Positions 54,692-63,348 of a stretch of DNA of 64,000 nt are shown here, piece after piece. Origin of the DNA: Pseudonocardia petroleophila. GTDB lineage: Bacteria > Actinomycetota > Actinomycetes > Mycobacteriales > Pseudonocardiaceae. Under the pieces are notes generated by a model. The model was not told where the DNA came from, made no database searches, and saw only the letters and a program-made list of their open reading frames with translations. Position 1 is the stretch's first letter. Each line of letters begins with the position of its first letter. The position numbers and the translations under genes are program-made. The stretch spans positions 4,967,501-5,031,500 of the forward strand of contig NZ_CP060131.1 in the NCBI RefSeq assembly GCF_014235185.1, in the 5' to 3' direction.

Positions 54692-57600
54692 GCATCGGCG
54701 ACCGCGTCCGGCCGATCGACTGGGACGCCCGCAGCACGGGCCTCGTCTCGTTCACCGCGGACCTCCCCGGGACGCACCCGCCCGGTCCCGTCCTGCACGG
54801 CGCGATCCTGCGCTCCCCCGTGCCGCACGCCGAGATCACCGCGCTCGACGTCTCCGCCGCCCGCGCGCTGCCCGGTGTGCACGCGGTGATCACCGCGGCC
54901 GACTTCGCGCCCGGCATCCGGTACCTGCACCGGGGCGGGCCGCTGTCGGACCGGCCGCCCCTGGCCGACGGGGTGGTCCGCCACGTCGGGCAGGAGGTGG
55001 CGGCCGTCGCCGCCGAGACCCCGGAGCAGGCCACCACGGCGCTGCGAGCGATCCGGGTGCGCTACCGCCGCCGCCGCGCGCCCCTGTCGGTGGGCGAGGC
55101 CCTGGCGCGCGGGGCCGGGCGGTTGCACGAGCGGACCACCGCGGAGCCCAACGTGTCGATGCTGCTGCGCACCGACTGGGGCGATCCGGACGCCGGCCTG
55201 GCCGCCGCGGCGGTGTCGGTGACCGGGCGGTTCGTGCACCCGAGCGTGGCCCACGCCTGCATGGAGCCGAGCACGACGCTCGCCGCGTGGGACGCCGGGC
55301 GCGGTGTGGTGGAGCTGTGGACCTCGACCCAGGCCCCGTGGTTCATCGCCAAGGAGGTCTCGCACCTCCTCGGCCTCGAGCACGAGCAGGTGATCTGCCG
55401 CGAGGTCGCCGTGGGCGGCGGGTTCGGGCAGAAGTCGAAGGCGTCCGAGCACGAGGTGCTGGCGGCGGCCCTGTCCCGCGCGGCCGGACGGCCGGTGCTC
55501 GTGGAGCTGAGCCGGGAGGAGGAGTTCGGCGCGAACAAGCCGCGGCACCGCTTCGAGACCGTGCTGACCACCTCCGCCGACGCCGACGGCGTACTCCGGG
55601 CACTGGAGGCCGATGTCGTCGTCGACAACGGGTCCTACAACCACATGGGCACGTCGGTGATGGGCGTCGGCGTCATCACGCTGGGCTCGATGTACCGGCC
55701 CGACGGCGTGCGCCTCACCGCGCGGCTCGTCGACACCGCGACCCAGCCCGGCGGCCAGTTCCGGGGCTACGGGACGCCGCAGGTGTCGCTGGCGATGGAG
55801 CAGCAGGTCGACGAGATCGCCGGGCGCCTCGGGATCGACCCGATCGCGCTGCGGCTGCGCAACCTCGCGCCCGAGCACGCCACCGCGCTGTGCGGCTACG
55901 AGGTCACGACCTCCCGACTCGGCGACTGCCTGGTCGCGGTGCGCGACGGCCTCGACTGGGACCGGGCGCGCGCGGAGCGGCCGGCGGGCCCCGTCGCCCG
56001 CGGGTGGGGCGTCGCGGCGGGCACCCACGGCAGCGGTGCCTTCGCCTACGAGCACGCCGACCGCAGCGACGCCGCCGTCGACCTGTTCGCCGACGGGCAC
56101 GCCCGCGTCCGCTACGGCGGCACCGACGCCGGCACCGGGCAGAGCACGATCCTCGCCCAGATCACCGCGCACGAGCTGGGCCTCGACGTCGCCGATGTGG
56201 CGGTGCTGTCCACCGACTCCGAGCGCACCCCGTTCGAGCTGGGTGCCTGGTCCTCGCGGGGCACCCACATGACGGGCTCCTCGGTCGGGCGGGCCGCGCG
56301 CGAGCTGGCCGACCGGCTGCGCGGCATCGCCGCGGCGAAGCTCGGCGTCGACGCCGGCGCGGTGCGGCTCACCGGTGGGCGGGCCGTGTCCGGCGACGAC
56401 GCGGTCGACCTGGGCGACCTCGTCGGGCTGGCCGACGACGCGGTCGACGGCGTGCTGAGCCACGAGACGACCTACCGCGTCACCGGCACCGAGATGCTCA
56501 CCCCGGACCGCGACACCGCCAACCTCTCCCCCAGCTACGCGTTCGCCGCCCACGGCGCCGTCGTCGACGTCGACCGCCGGACCGGGCGGATCCGGGTCGT
56601 CGACTACCTGGCCGCGCACGACGTCGGTCGGGCGATCAACCCCACCGCCGTGGAGGGCCAGATCGTCGGCGGGGCCGCGATGGGCCTGGGCGCGGCGCTC
56701 GGCGAGGAGCTCGTGCGCGACGGCGGCCGCGTCGTGAACACCAGCTACCTGCACTACGCCCTGCCCCGCAGCGCCGATCTCCCGTCGGTGCGCGCGCACG
56801 TGGTCGACAACCACGACGCGGCCGGCCCGTACGGAGCGAAGAGCGTCGGCGAGATGTCGATCATCCCGCCGGGGGCGGCGGTCGCCAACGCCGTGCACGA
56901 CGCCGTCGGCGTCCGCATCCGCGAGCTGCCGATCACCCCGGACAAGGTGCTCACCGCGCTCGCCGCCCAGGAGGGCCGCGTCCGCGACCACCGCATCCGG
57001 TTCCGGCCGGACCGCTGGTGGGTCGCGGCGATCCGCTGGCTCTACCCGCGCGGCCTGCACCACGTCCTCGACCGGTACGGCACCTGGCCGGGCCGCCTGC
57101 GCGGCGGCCCCGCGCCGCAGCCCGTGCTGCACGCCCCCATCGAGCTGGGCGACGCGCTCGCACTCCTGTCCGCGCCCGGCGCGATGCCGCTGGGCGGGGC
57201 CACCGACGCGCCCGTCGAGCGGCGGCGGGAGACCCGCCCCGCGCCGGTGCTCGTGTCGGTTGCGGCCGTCACCGGCCTGCGGGGCATCGGCCGCACCTCC
57301 GACGGGCTGCGCATCGGGGCCGCCGTCACCCTCGCCGAGCTGGCCGCGCACGCCGACACCCCGCACGCGCTCGTCGAGGCCGTCTCGACGATCGCCTCGC
57401 CGCAGGTGCGCAACGCGGCCACGGTCGGCGGCAACCTGGTGCAGGCCAAGCGCTGCTGGTTCTTCCGCAACGGCTTCGACTGCTACAAGCGCGGCGGCGC
57501 CACCCGTCCCTGCTACGCCGTCCTCGGTGACCACCGCTTCCAGCACGCCGCGGTCGACGGACACCGCTGCCAGGCCGTGACGCCGTCGGACCTGGCGACG

Positions 57601-58122
57601 GTCCTCCTGGCCCTCGACGCCACCGTCGAGGTCGACGGCGACCGCCGCGTCCCGATCGGCGAGTTCTGCACCGGTCCGGGCGAGACGGTGCTGCGCGACG
57701 GCGAGCTCGTCACGGCCGTCACCGTGCCCGCGGCCGCCCTGCTGCGGCACACCGCGTTCGCCAAGCTCGCCCTCTACACCGGCGACTTCGCCACGGCGTC
57801 CGTCGCGCTCGCCGCCGAGCGGGCCGACGACGGCTCCTGGCGCGACGCCCGGATCGTCCTGGGGGCGATGGCCCCCGTTCCGCTGCGGATGCCCGCGGCC
57901 GAGCGGGAGGTCCTCGCCGCGGGTGCCGTCACGCCGGCGGCGGTCCGGCGGGCCGTCGACCGCGAGCTGGAGCGCACGGCCCATCCCCTGCCCGGCAACG
58001 CCTGGAAGGTCGACGCCGCCGCCGGGCTGGCGGAACAGGCCGCGGAGCAGCTCACACCGCCGCGGGACCTTGACGGCGTGCACAGTGCCGTACATAGTAC
58101 GGAGCAGATCCCGGGTCGCTGA
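54688..58122 (+). CDS. Fused large (Moco) and FAD subunits of a molybdenum hydroxylase
   Basis: A 1144-residue protein joining two chains that are normally separate. Residues about 1-790 are the Moco-binding CoxL/XdhA part (VGGGFGQKSKASEHE near 242, QFRGYGTPQ, GTDAGTGQSTI, and the catalytic Glu in GAKSVGEMS near 722). About 815-1110 is the CoxM-type FAD part (MPLGGATDA, NAATVGGNLVQ). The FAD part has Cys 923, 932, 942 and 961 in the arrangement of the PaoB/YagS 4Fe-4S insert. It hydroxylates a carbon beside a ring nitrogen or an aldehyde; the substrate is unknown. Its 3' end contains the promoter and operator of the ABC transporter. Confidence 0.87.
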   Translation: MSIGDRVRPIDWDARSTGLVSFTADLPGTHPPGPVLHGAILRSPVPHAEITALDVSAARALPGVHAVITAADFAPGIRYLHRGGPLSDRPPLADGVVRHVGQEVAAVAAETPEQATTALRAIRVRYRRRRAPLSVGEALARGAGRLHERTTAEPNVSMLLRTDWGDPDAGLAAAAVSVTGRFVHPSVAHACMEPSTTLAAWDAGRGVVELWTSTQAPWFIAKEVSHLLGLEHEQVICREVAVGGGFGQKSKASEHEVLAAALSRAAGRPVLVELSREEEFGANKPRHRFETVLTTSADADGVLRALEADVVVDNGSYNHMGTSVMGVGVITLGSMYRPDGVRLTARLVDTATQPGGQFRGYGTPQVSLAMEQQVDEIAGRLGIDPIALRLRNLAPEHATALCGYEVTTSRLGDCLVAVRDGLDWDRARAERPAGPVARGWGVAAGTHGSGAFAYEHADRSDAAVDLFADGHARVRYGGTDAGTGQSTILAQITAHELGLDVADVAVLSTDSERTPFELGAWSSRGTHMTGSSVGRAARELADRLRGIAAAKLGVDAGAVRLTGGRAVSGDDAVDLGDLVGLADDAVDGVLSHETTYRVTGTEMLTPDRDTANLSPSYAFAAHGAVVDVDRRTGRIRVVDYLAAHDVGRAINPTAVEGQIVGGAAMGLGAALGEELVRDGGRVVNTSYLHYALPRSADLPSVRAHVVDNHDAAGPYGAKSVGEMSIIPPGAAVANAVHDAVGVRIRELPITPDKVLTALAAQEGRVRDHRIRFRPDRWWVAAIRWLYPRGLHHVLDRYGTWPGRLRGGPAPQPVLHAPIELGDALALLSAPGAMPLGGATDAPVERRRETRPAPVLVSVAAVTGLRGIGRTSDGLRIGAAVTLAELAAHADTPHALVEAVSTIASPQVRNAATVGGNLVQAKRCWFFRNGFDCYKRGGATRPCYAVLGDHRFQHAAVDGHRCQAVTPSDLATVLLALDATVEVDGDRRVPIGEFCTGPGETVLRDGELVTAVTVPAAALLRHTAFAKLALYTGDFATASVALAAERADDGSWRDARIVLGAMAPVPLRMPAAEREVLAAGAVTPAAVRRAVDRELERTAHPLPGNAWKVDAAAGLAEQAAEQLTPPRDLDGVHSAVHSTEQIPGR
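58070..58102 (+). promoter_or_regulatory. Intragenic promoter and operator site 4 for the ABC transporter
   Basis: TTGACG (58070-58075) and CATAGT (58093-58098) are 17 bp apart. The -10 lies inside the perfect palindrome CCGTAC-ATA-GTACGG (58088-58102). All of this sits within the last codons of the molybdenum hydroxylase gene. Confidence 0.72.
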
Positions 58123-58172
58123 CCAGGACCGGACGACACACGAACGTCATCCAGGCAACACCTCCACCCACT

Positions 58173-58189
58173 ACCGTACTTAGTACGGT
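58173..58189 (+). promoter_or_regulatory. Operator site 5, the best copy of the regulon palindrome
   Basis: ACCGTAC-TTA-GTACGGT is a perfect 17-bp palindrome, 50 bp before the ABC ATPase start and 71 bp after site 4. Two sites in front of one gene may give tighter repression of the importer. Confidence 0.78.
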
Positions 58190-58238
58190 CCCAGGGACGC
58201 ATCGAGCAGTGACGCCACCACCGAGCAGTGAGGACCCC

Positions 58239-59081
58239 ATGACCACGCTCTCCCGGCCCGACGCACGGGCCACCGGGACGTCGGAGCAGCCGCCCCTGCT
58301 CGCCATCCGCGACCTCGCCAAGCAGTACTCCCCCGGCGGCCCGTACGTGTGCCGCGAGCTGTCGTTCGAGGTGCACCGCGGCGACTTCGTGGCCATCGTC
58401 GGCCCGTCGGGCTGCGGCAAGTCCACGCTGCTGCGGATGATCAACGGGCTGCTCACCCCGACCACCGGGGAGGTGCTGCTCGACGGTGCCCCGGTCACCG
58501 GGCCGCCGCCGGAGATGGCGCTGGTCTTCCAGGACTACACGCGGTCGCTGTTCCCGTGGCTCACCGTCGCCGGCAACGTCGCGTTCCCGCTCGCGAAGCG
58601 TGCCGACCTCGACGCGGCGGCGAAGCGGACCCGCATCGACGAGGCGATCTCCGCCGTCGGGTTGGCCGGGTTCGAGGACTACCACCCCTACGAGCTCTCC
58701 GGCGGGATGCAGCAGCGCGTGGCGATCGCCCGCGCGCTCGCGTTCCGGCCGCAGATCCTCCTGCTCGACGAGCCCTTCGCCTCCGTCGACGCGCTGACCC
58801 GCGAGAGCCTCGAGGACCTGCTGCTCGCCATCCAGGACCGCTACGCCGACGAGGGCATCACGATGCTGCTCGTCACCCACGACATCGACGAGGCGGTCTA
58901 CCTCGCCGACCGCGTCGAGGTCCTGAGCCCGCCGCCGTGCCGGGTCGTCAGCGACCTGACGATCGACCTCACCCGGCCGCGCAACCAGATCCGCACGCGC
59001 GGCGAGGCCCCGTTCCTCGCCGCACGCGCCGCGATCCACGAGCTCGTCGGGCTCGACCAGCAGCGCGCCGCCGGCGCCTGA
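58239..59081 (+). CDS. ABC transporter ATPase (SsuB/TauB/NrtD type)
   Basis: A 280-residue ATPase: Walker A GPSGCGKST (about 54-62), Q-loop VFQDYTRSLFPWLTV, signature LSGGMQQR, Walker B ILLLDEPFASVD and the switch His in VTHDIDEA. The Q-loop style is typical of importers for sulfonates, nitrate, aromatic acids and thiamine precursors. ATG 58239 with AGTGAGGA upstream was chosen; GTG 58209 would add ten residues. It is the first gene of a four-gene importer operon controlled by operators 4 and 5. Confidence 0.93.
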   Translation: MTTLSRPDARATGTSEQPPLLAIRDLAKQYSPGGPYVCRELSFEVHRGDFVAIVGPSGCGKSTLLRMINGLLTPTTGEVLLDGAPVTGPPPEMALVFQDYTRSLFPWLTVAGNVAFPLAKRADLDAAAKRTRIDEAISAVGLAGFEDYHPYELSGGMQQRVAIARALAFRPQILLLDEPFASVDALTRESLEDLLLAIQDRYADEGITMLLVTHDIDEAVYLADRVEVLSPPPCRVVSDLTIDLTRPRNQIRTRGEAPFLAARAAIHELVGLDQQRAAGA

Positions 59082-59110
59082 CCCGCACCCGCCCCACCAC
59101 GGAGGACCCC

Positions 59111-60109
59111 ATGACCCCGATCCCCGGCGCCCTGCGCGCCCGCCGCCTCGCCGGCACCGCGACCGCGCTGATCGGCGCCGTCGTCCTCACCGCGTGCGGC
59201 GGCGCCGCCCCGGTCACCGGCGACGACGGCCGGATCGCCCTGACGATGGCCACCGTCGCGTCCGACTCCTGCGCGCAGGGGTTCTTCGGCGTCGACCAGG
59301 GCATCTTCGCCGCCCACGGCATCGACGTGACGCTGAACGTCGTCGCCGGCGTGCCCGAGCTCGCCGCCGCCGTCACCTCCGGCCAGGCCAACGTCGCCTG
59401 CAGCGCGCCCACCGCCATCGCCAGCGGCGTGAGCCAGGGCCTGCCGTTCACCATGATCGCCCCCGGCATCGCCTACACGCGCGACAACCCGGGGTCGAAC
59501 CTCGTCGTCCCGGCCGGCAGCCCCATCGGCGACGTGGCCGACCTGGCCGGTACGACCGTCGCGGTGAACGCGCTCAACACCCTGCCGCACCTGGCGAGTC
59601 GGGCGATGCTGCAGGACTCCGGCGTCGACCCGGAGAGCGTCACGTTCGTCAACCTCCCCTTCCCCAACATCGCCCAGGCGATGGAGACCGGGCAGGTGCA
59701 GAGCGGGCTGCTGCAGTCGCCCTTCACCGAGAACGCGGAGGCCGCGGGCGGCCGGAAGATCGCCAGCCCGTACGACTTCGTCAACGGCGGTGAGCCGTTC
59801 GTCTACACGGTGTGGTTCGGCACGACCGAGTTCGCCGGGCAGAACCCCGAGGCGGTCGCACAGCTCCGCGAGGCGATGGCCGAGGTGAGCGAGTGGGCCA
59901 ACGACCCCGCCAACGCCGACGCTCGCCGCGCCAGCCTCGCCGCGGCCACCGGCCAGACCGCGGCCACCGCGAGCACCGCCCCGCTGTCGAACTACGGCAC
60001 CGAGCTCACCCCGGAGCTGATCCAGAGCCAGCTCGACCTGCAGGTGCGCTTCGGCACGCTGCCCGAGCCGGTCGACGCCGCCACCCTGATCGCCACGGGC
60101 ACGTCGTGA
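59111..60109 (+). CDS. ABC transporter substrate-binding lipoprotein (SsuA/THI5-like)
   Basis: A 332-residue protein with a lipoprotein signal (hydrophobic stretch about 12-26, lipobox LTAC with Cys 27) and an NMT1/SsuA-type binding domain (MATVASDSCAQGFFGVDQGIFAAHGIDV, LAGTTVAVNALNTLPHLASRAML, MFETGQVQ-like MATGQ region and a C-terminal helical lobe). It is displayed outside the membrane and captures the substrate for the two permeases that follow. GGAGGA precedes the ATG at 59111. The ligand is unknown; the regulon suggests an aromatic or heteroaromatic compound. Confidence 0.9.
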   Translation: MTPIPGALRARRLAGTATALIGAVVLTACGGAAPVTGDDGRIALTMATVASDSCAQGFFGVDQGIFAAHGIDVTLNVVAGVPELAAAVTSGQANVACSAPTAIASGVSQGLPFTMIAPGIAYTRDNPGSNLVVPAGSPIGDVADLAGTTVAVNALNTLPHLASRAMLQDSGVDPESVTFVNLPFPNIAQAMETGQVQSGLLQSPFTENAEAAGGRKIASPYDFVNGGEPFVYTVWFGTTEFAGQNPEAVAQLREAMAEVSEWANDPANADARRASLAAATGQTAATASTAPLSNYGTELTPELIQSQLDLQVRFGTLPEPVDAATLIATGTS

Positions 60110-60927
60110 CCGTCGCGCCAGCCGCACCGGGCCGGGCAGGGACCCGCCCGGGTGCGGTGGCCACCGGGCGCCTGCGCGGGGTCAACCTGCGCGGGGCCGC
60201 GTTCGTCGTCGGGCTGGTGCTCGTAGGCGAGGCCGGCACGGTCCTGCTGGGCTCGCGGTTCTTCCCGCGGCCCAGCCAGGTGGCCGTGGCGCTGGTCGAG
60301 CAGTTCGCCGACGGCCGGCTCACGGCCGCGCTGATCGGCACCCTGGCCAGCGTCGCCGCCGGGCTCGCGATCGCGACCGTCGTCGGCGTCACGCTCGGGC
60401 TCCTGCTCGGCAGCTCGCAGTGGCTCTACGCCACCTTCCGCTGGGTGATCGAGTTCCTGCGCCCGCTGCCCTCGGTGTCGCTGGTGCCGTTCGCGATCCT
60501 GCTGCTCGGCGTCGGCCCCGTCACCACGACCGCCGCCGCGGCGTACGCGGCGCTGTGGCCGGTGCTGTTCAACACCTACTACGGGGTGCGCGACGTGAAC
60601 CCGGTCGCGATCGACAGCGCCCGCACGTTCGGGCTGAGCCGTGCGGAGGTCCTGCGCCGGGTCGTGCTGCCGCTGGCCCTGCCCGGGGTCCTCACCGGGA
60701 TCCGGGTGGCCTCGGCGATCGCGCTCGTCCTGGTCATCACCGTCGAGCTGCTCACCGCGGCGGGCGGCGTCGGCTACTTCATCTCGTTCATGCAGTCCGC
60801 GATCCGCGTGCCGGAGATGTACGCGGGGGTGCTCGTCGTGGGCGTGCTCGGCTACCTGATCGCCCTGGGCGTGCAGGCGCTGGAACGCGGGCTGCTGTTC
60901 TGGAACCGTCCTGGAGGCGAGCGATGA
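60106..60927 (+). CDS. ABC transporter permease (SsuC-type), first
   Basis: A 273-residue BPD-type permease with about six membrane helices and the EAA loop in AIDSARTFGLSRAEVLRRVVLP (about 167-188). GTG 60106 overlaps the stop of the binding-protein gene by 4 bp. Together with the next gene it gives a heterodimeric channel, whereas many SsuC/TauC systems use one permease as a homodimer. Confidence 0.9.
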   Translation: MTVAPAAPGRAGTRPGAVATGRLRGVNLRGAAFVVGLVLVGEAGTVLLGSRFFPRPSQVAVALVEQFADGRLTAALIGTLASVAAGLAIATVVGVTLGLLLGSSQWLYATFRWVIEFLRPLPSVSLVPFAILLLGVGPVTTTAAAAYAALWPVLFNTYYGVRDVNPVAIDSARTFGLSRAEVLRRVVLPLALPGVLTGIRVASAIALVLVITVELLTAAGGVGYFISFMQSAIRVPEMYAGVLVVGVLGYLIALGVQALERGLLFWNRPGGER

Positions 60928-61718
60928 CCACCACCACGCCCACACGGCGGGCGCGGCCCGCGCGCAACGGCTCGACCGTCCCTGGCTGGGTGTCCGCCGT
61001 CCTGCCCGTCGTGCTGCTCGCGCTCTGGGAGCTGGCCGGACGGGTCGGCGGCAGCGTCTACCTGCCGCCGCTGTCGCGGGTGCTGGGCCGCTTCGCCCGC
61101 GACTGGTTCCCCGACGTCGTCGTGCACGACCTGCTGCCGAGCCTCGCCCGGTTCGCGGCGGGGTTCGTCCTCGCCGCGGCGGTCGGGATCGTGCTCGGCC
61201 TGGCCATCGGCACGTTCCGCACGCTCGACGACTACCTCCGCCCGACGCTGGAGTTCCTCCGCGCCCTGCCCGCCGTGGCGATCCTGCCGGTCGCGGTGTT
61301 CGTGCTCGGGCTCGGCAACGCCATGCGGATCGCCGTCATCGTGTTCGGGGTGGTGTTCCCGGTGCTGGTCAACGCCACCGCCGGGGCGCGCTCGGTGCGC
61401 CCGGAGCGGGTCGACGCCGCCCGCATGTTCGGGCTGTCGCGCGTCGACATCGCCCGCCGGGTCGTGCTGCCCTCGGCCCTGCCGATGATCTCGGCCGGGC
61501 TGCGGGTCGCGCTGCCGATCGCCCTGATCATGACCGTGGTGTCGGAGCTGGTCGGCGGGCAGAACGGTCTCGGCTTCTACCTGACCTCGCACCAGCAGAT
61601 GTTCGACATCCCGGCGATGTTCACCGCGGTGATCGTGCTCGGCGTGCTGGGCAACCTGCTCAACGCTGCGTACTCGGCCGCCGAGGACCGGGTGCTGCAC
61701 TGGGCCCGCCACGCCTGA
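60924..61718 (+). CDS. ABC transporter permease (SsuC-type), second
   Basis: A 264-residue BPD-type permease with six helices and the EAA loop in RVDAARMFGLSRVDIARRVVLP. Start ATG 60924 overlaps the previous stop (ATGA) and has GGAGG upstream. It is clearly homologous to the first permease, so the pair arose by duplication and probably forms a heterodimer. Last gene of the importer operon. Confidence 0.9.
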   Translation: MTTTTPTRRARPARNGSTVPGWVSAVLPVVLLALWELAGRVGGSVYLPPLSRVLGRFARDWFPDVVVHDLLPSLARFAAGFVLAAAVGIVLGLAIGTFRTLDDYLRPTLEFLRALPAVAILPVAVFVLGLGNAMRIAVIVFGVVFPVLVNATAGARSVRPERVDAARMFGLSRVDIARRVVLPSALPMISAGLRVALPIALIMTVVSELVGGQNGLGFYLTSHQQMFDIPAMFTAVIVLGVLGNLLNAAYSAAEDRVLHWARHA

Positions 61719-61726
61719 GGGCGGCC

Positions 61727-62709
61727 TCAGCCCGGGCCGGGCAGCCCCAGGTAGGCGAGCGCGTTGGCGGTGAGGTCGACGCCCGGCGGGAGCACCGCTG
61801 CGCTCCGCGCCCGCTCGACCGACGCGATCGACAGCGCCATCTGGTCGGGGAAGAACGGGGCGTCGCTGCCCAGCAGCAGGCGGCCGGGGCCGAAGCGGTG
61901 CACGAGCAGGCGCAGGTGCTCGTCGTCGAAGACGAGGGTGTCGGCGTAGAGCAGGCGGACCAGCTCGTCCCGGCGCGCCGGGTCCCCCGTGACGCCCCCG
62001 CGGGCGGCGGCCACGCGCAGCCGCGGGTAGGCCCACGGGAACGCGCCGCAGCCGTGGGCCAGGGCCACCCGCAGGTCCGGGTGCCGCTCCAGCACCCCGC
62101 CGAACACGAGAGCGCCCGCCGCGAGCGCGGTGTCGGCGAGCATGCCCAGCCCCAGGTCGTAGGGCGGGCCGGTGCGGCGCAGGACGCCGCGTCCCTCGTC
62201 GACGGGGTGGACGAGCACCGCGCTGCCGGTGGCGGCGAGCGCGGCCCACACGGGGTCGAGCGACGGGTCGTCGAGGTCGCGCTCCCCCACCCGCGTGCCG
62301 ATCTCGACGCCGAGCAGGCCCGCGGCGCGGCTGCGGTCGAGCTCGGCGACCGCGGCGCGGGCGTCGTGCAGCGGCAGGCAGGCCAGCCGAGCAGCCGGCC
62401 CCCGGACGCGGCGCAGGCCGCCACGATCGCGTCGTTCCGGGCGCGGGCGTACGCGGGGTCCCCGACCGCGTGCTCCATCGCCACCGGGACCGGCGAGACC
62501 ACCTGGTGGGTCACCCCGGCGAGGTCCATCTCGGCGAGGCGGCGCGGGACGTCCCACAGCGTGGCGGTGACGCGGCGGAACAGCGCGTCGCCGCGCAGGA
62601 TCCGGCCGCCGTCCCCGTCGTCGATCACCAGGTGCGGCGCCGACGGGGGGCCGCCCGGGTCCATGTGGTGGGCGTGGACGTCGATCGTCGCGGGGGTGGG
62701 GACCGTCAT
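61727..62709 (-). pseudogene. Amidohydrolase-2 (ACMSD-like) gene interrupted by a frameshift
   Basis: From ATG 62709 the frame reads a good amidohydrolase N-terminus (ATIDVHAHHMDPGG with the HxH metal motif) up to ASGGRLLG. The rest (LACLPLHDARAAVAELD, VLVHPVDEG, VALAHGCGAFPW, LLLGSDAPFFPDQ) lies in another frame. Restoring one base near 62386 joins them into a full-length protein of about 327 residues with all expected motifs. ACMSD-type amidohydrolases decarboxylate ring-cleavage products, so the gene would fit the catabolic island. It is either a pseudogene or a sequencing error. The start follows GACGAT by 6 nt. Confidence 0.75.
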
Positions 62710-62774
62710 CCCGCGATCGTCCCGCGGGGGCGGACCCGGTGCGGACCCGGCGTCGGGACGACCGGGGCGCACGA

Positions 62775-62807
62775 GAACGGGCGGCCCCGTGGCGGGACCG
62801 CCCGTTC
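62775..62807 (-). terminator. Hairpin terminator of the DxDxDG-protein gene
   Basis: A 10-bp perfect stem, GAACGGGCGG (62775-62784) with CCGCCCGTTC (62798-62807), 8 bp downstream of the stop on the minus strand. The loop is 13 nt and there is no T tract. Confidence 0.6.
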
Positions 62808-62815
62808 CGGTCGGG

Positions 62816-63238
62816 TCAGGAGGACTGCTCGGTGAACGGCGTCTCCAGCGGCGCGACGCCCGCGGAGGTCTCGTACGGGTTGGCGTAGGGCAGGGGCTCG
62901 TCGTTGCCCGGGGTGACGGTGTCGAACACGCCGTCGAGGTTCGTGTCGTCGAAGACGACGTCGGCCAGGCCGTCGCCGTCGGCCGCCACCGCGATGACGT
63001 CGGCGGTGAACTCGCCGTCGCCGGGGGTGTTGTCGAACGCGGCGACGTCGTCGTAGAAGTCGCCGTCGACGTCGGTCAGGACGGCGTCGATCTCGCCGTC
63101 GCCGTTCGAGTCGATCTGGGTGGTCTCGGTGTAGCCGTCGCCGTCGAGGTCGACGTACTCCTGCGTCGAGGCGCCGGGCTCGGCGGGCAGGTCGAAGTCG
63201 GGCTCGGGGGTCGGCTCGGGGACGAAGCTCTCGGACAT
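62816..63238 (-). CDS. Small acidic protein with DxDxDG calcium-binding-type repeats
   Basis: A 140-residue acidic protein from ATG 63238 (GGAGGACC upstream). It contains about five loops of the type seen in EF-hands and thrombospondin type 3 repeats: VDLDGDGYTE, IDSNGDGEID, TDVDGDFYDD, AADGDGLAD and DDTNLDGVFD, between residues 25 and 110. There is no signal peptide or membrane helix, so it is either cytosolic or exported in an unusual way. It probably binds Ca2+. A single-gene unit with its own terminator. Confidence 0.8.
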   Translation of the reverse strand: MSESFVPEPTPEPDFDLPAEPGASTQEYVDLDGDGYTETTQIDSNGDGEIDAVLTDVDGDFYDDVAAFDNTPGDGEFTADVIAVAADGDGLADVVFDDTNLDGVFDTVTPGNDEPLPYANPYETSAGVAPLETPFTEQSS

Positions 63239-63348
63239 CGGGTCCTCCAGGGGCGGGCTGCGGTGGGCTGTCATGGAACAGGACGCCGTACGGGCCGCCG
63301 GTGTTACACCGCACCCCCGAGGAGTTCGTGTCCGCAGGAGGCCGGGCG

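Noticed and set aside
43229..61718. Horizontally acquired genomic island with mobile ends
   Set aside because: No integrase, transposase, tRNA target or base-composition change is visible at either boundary.
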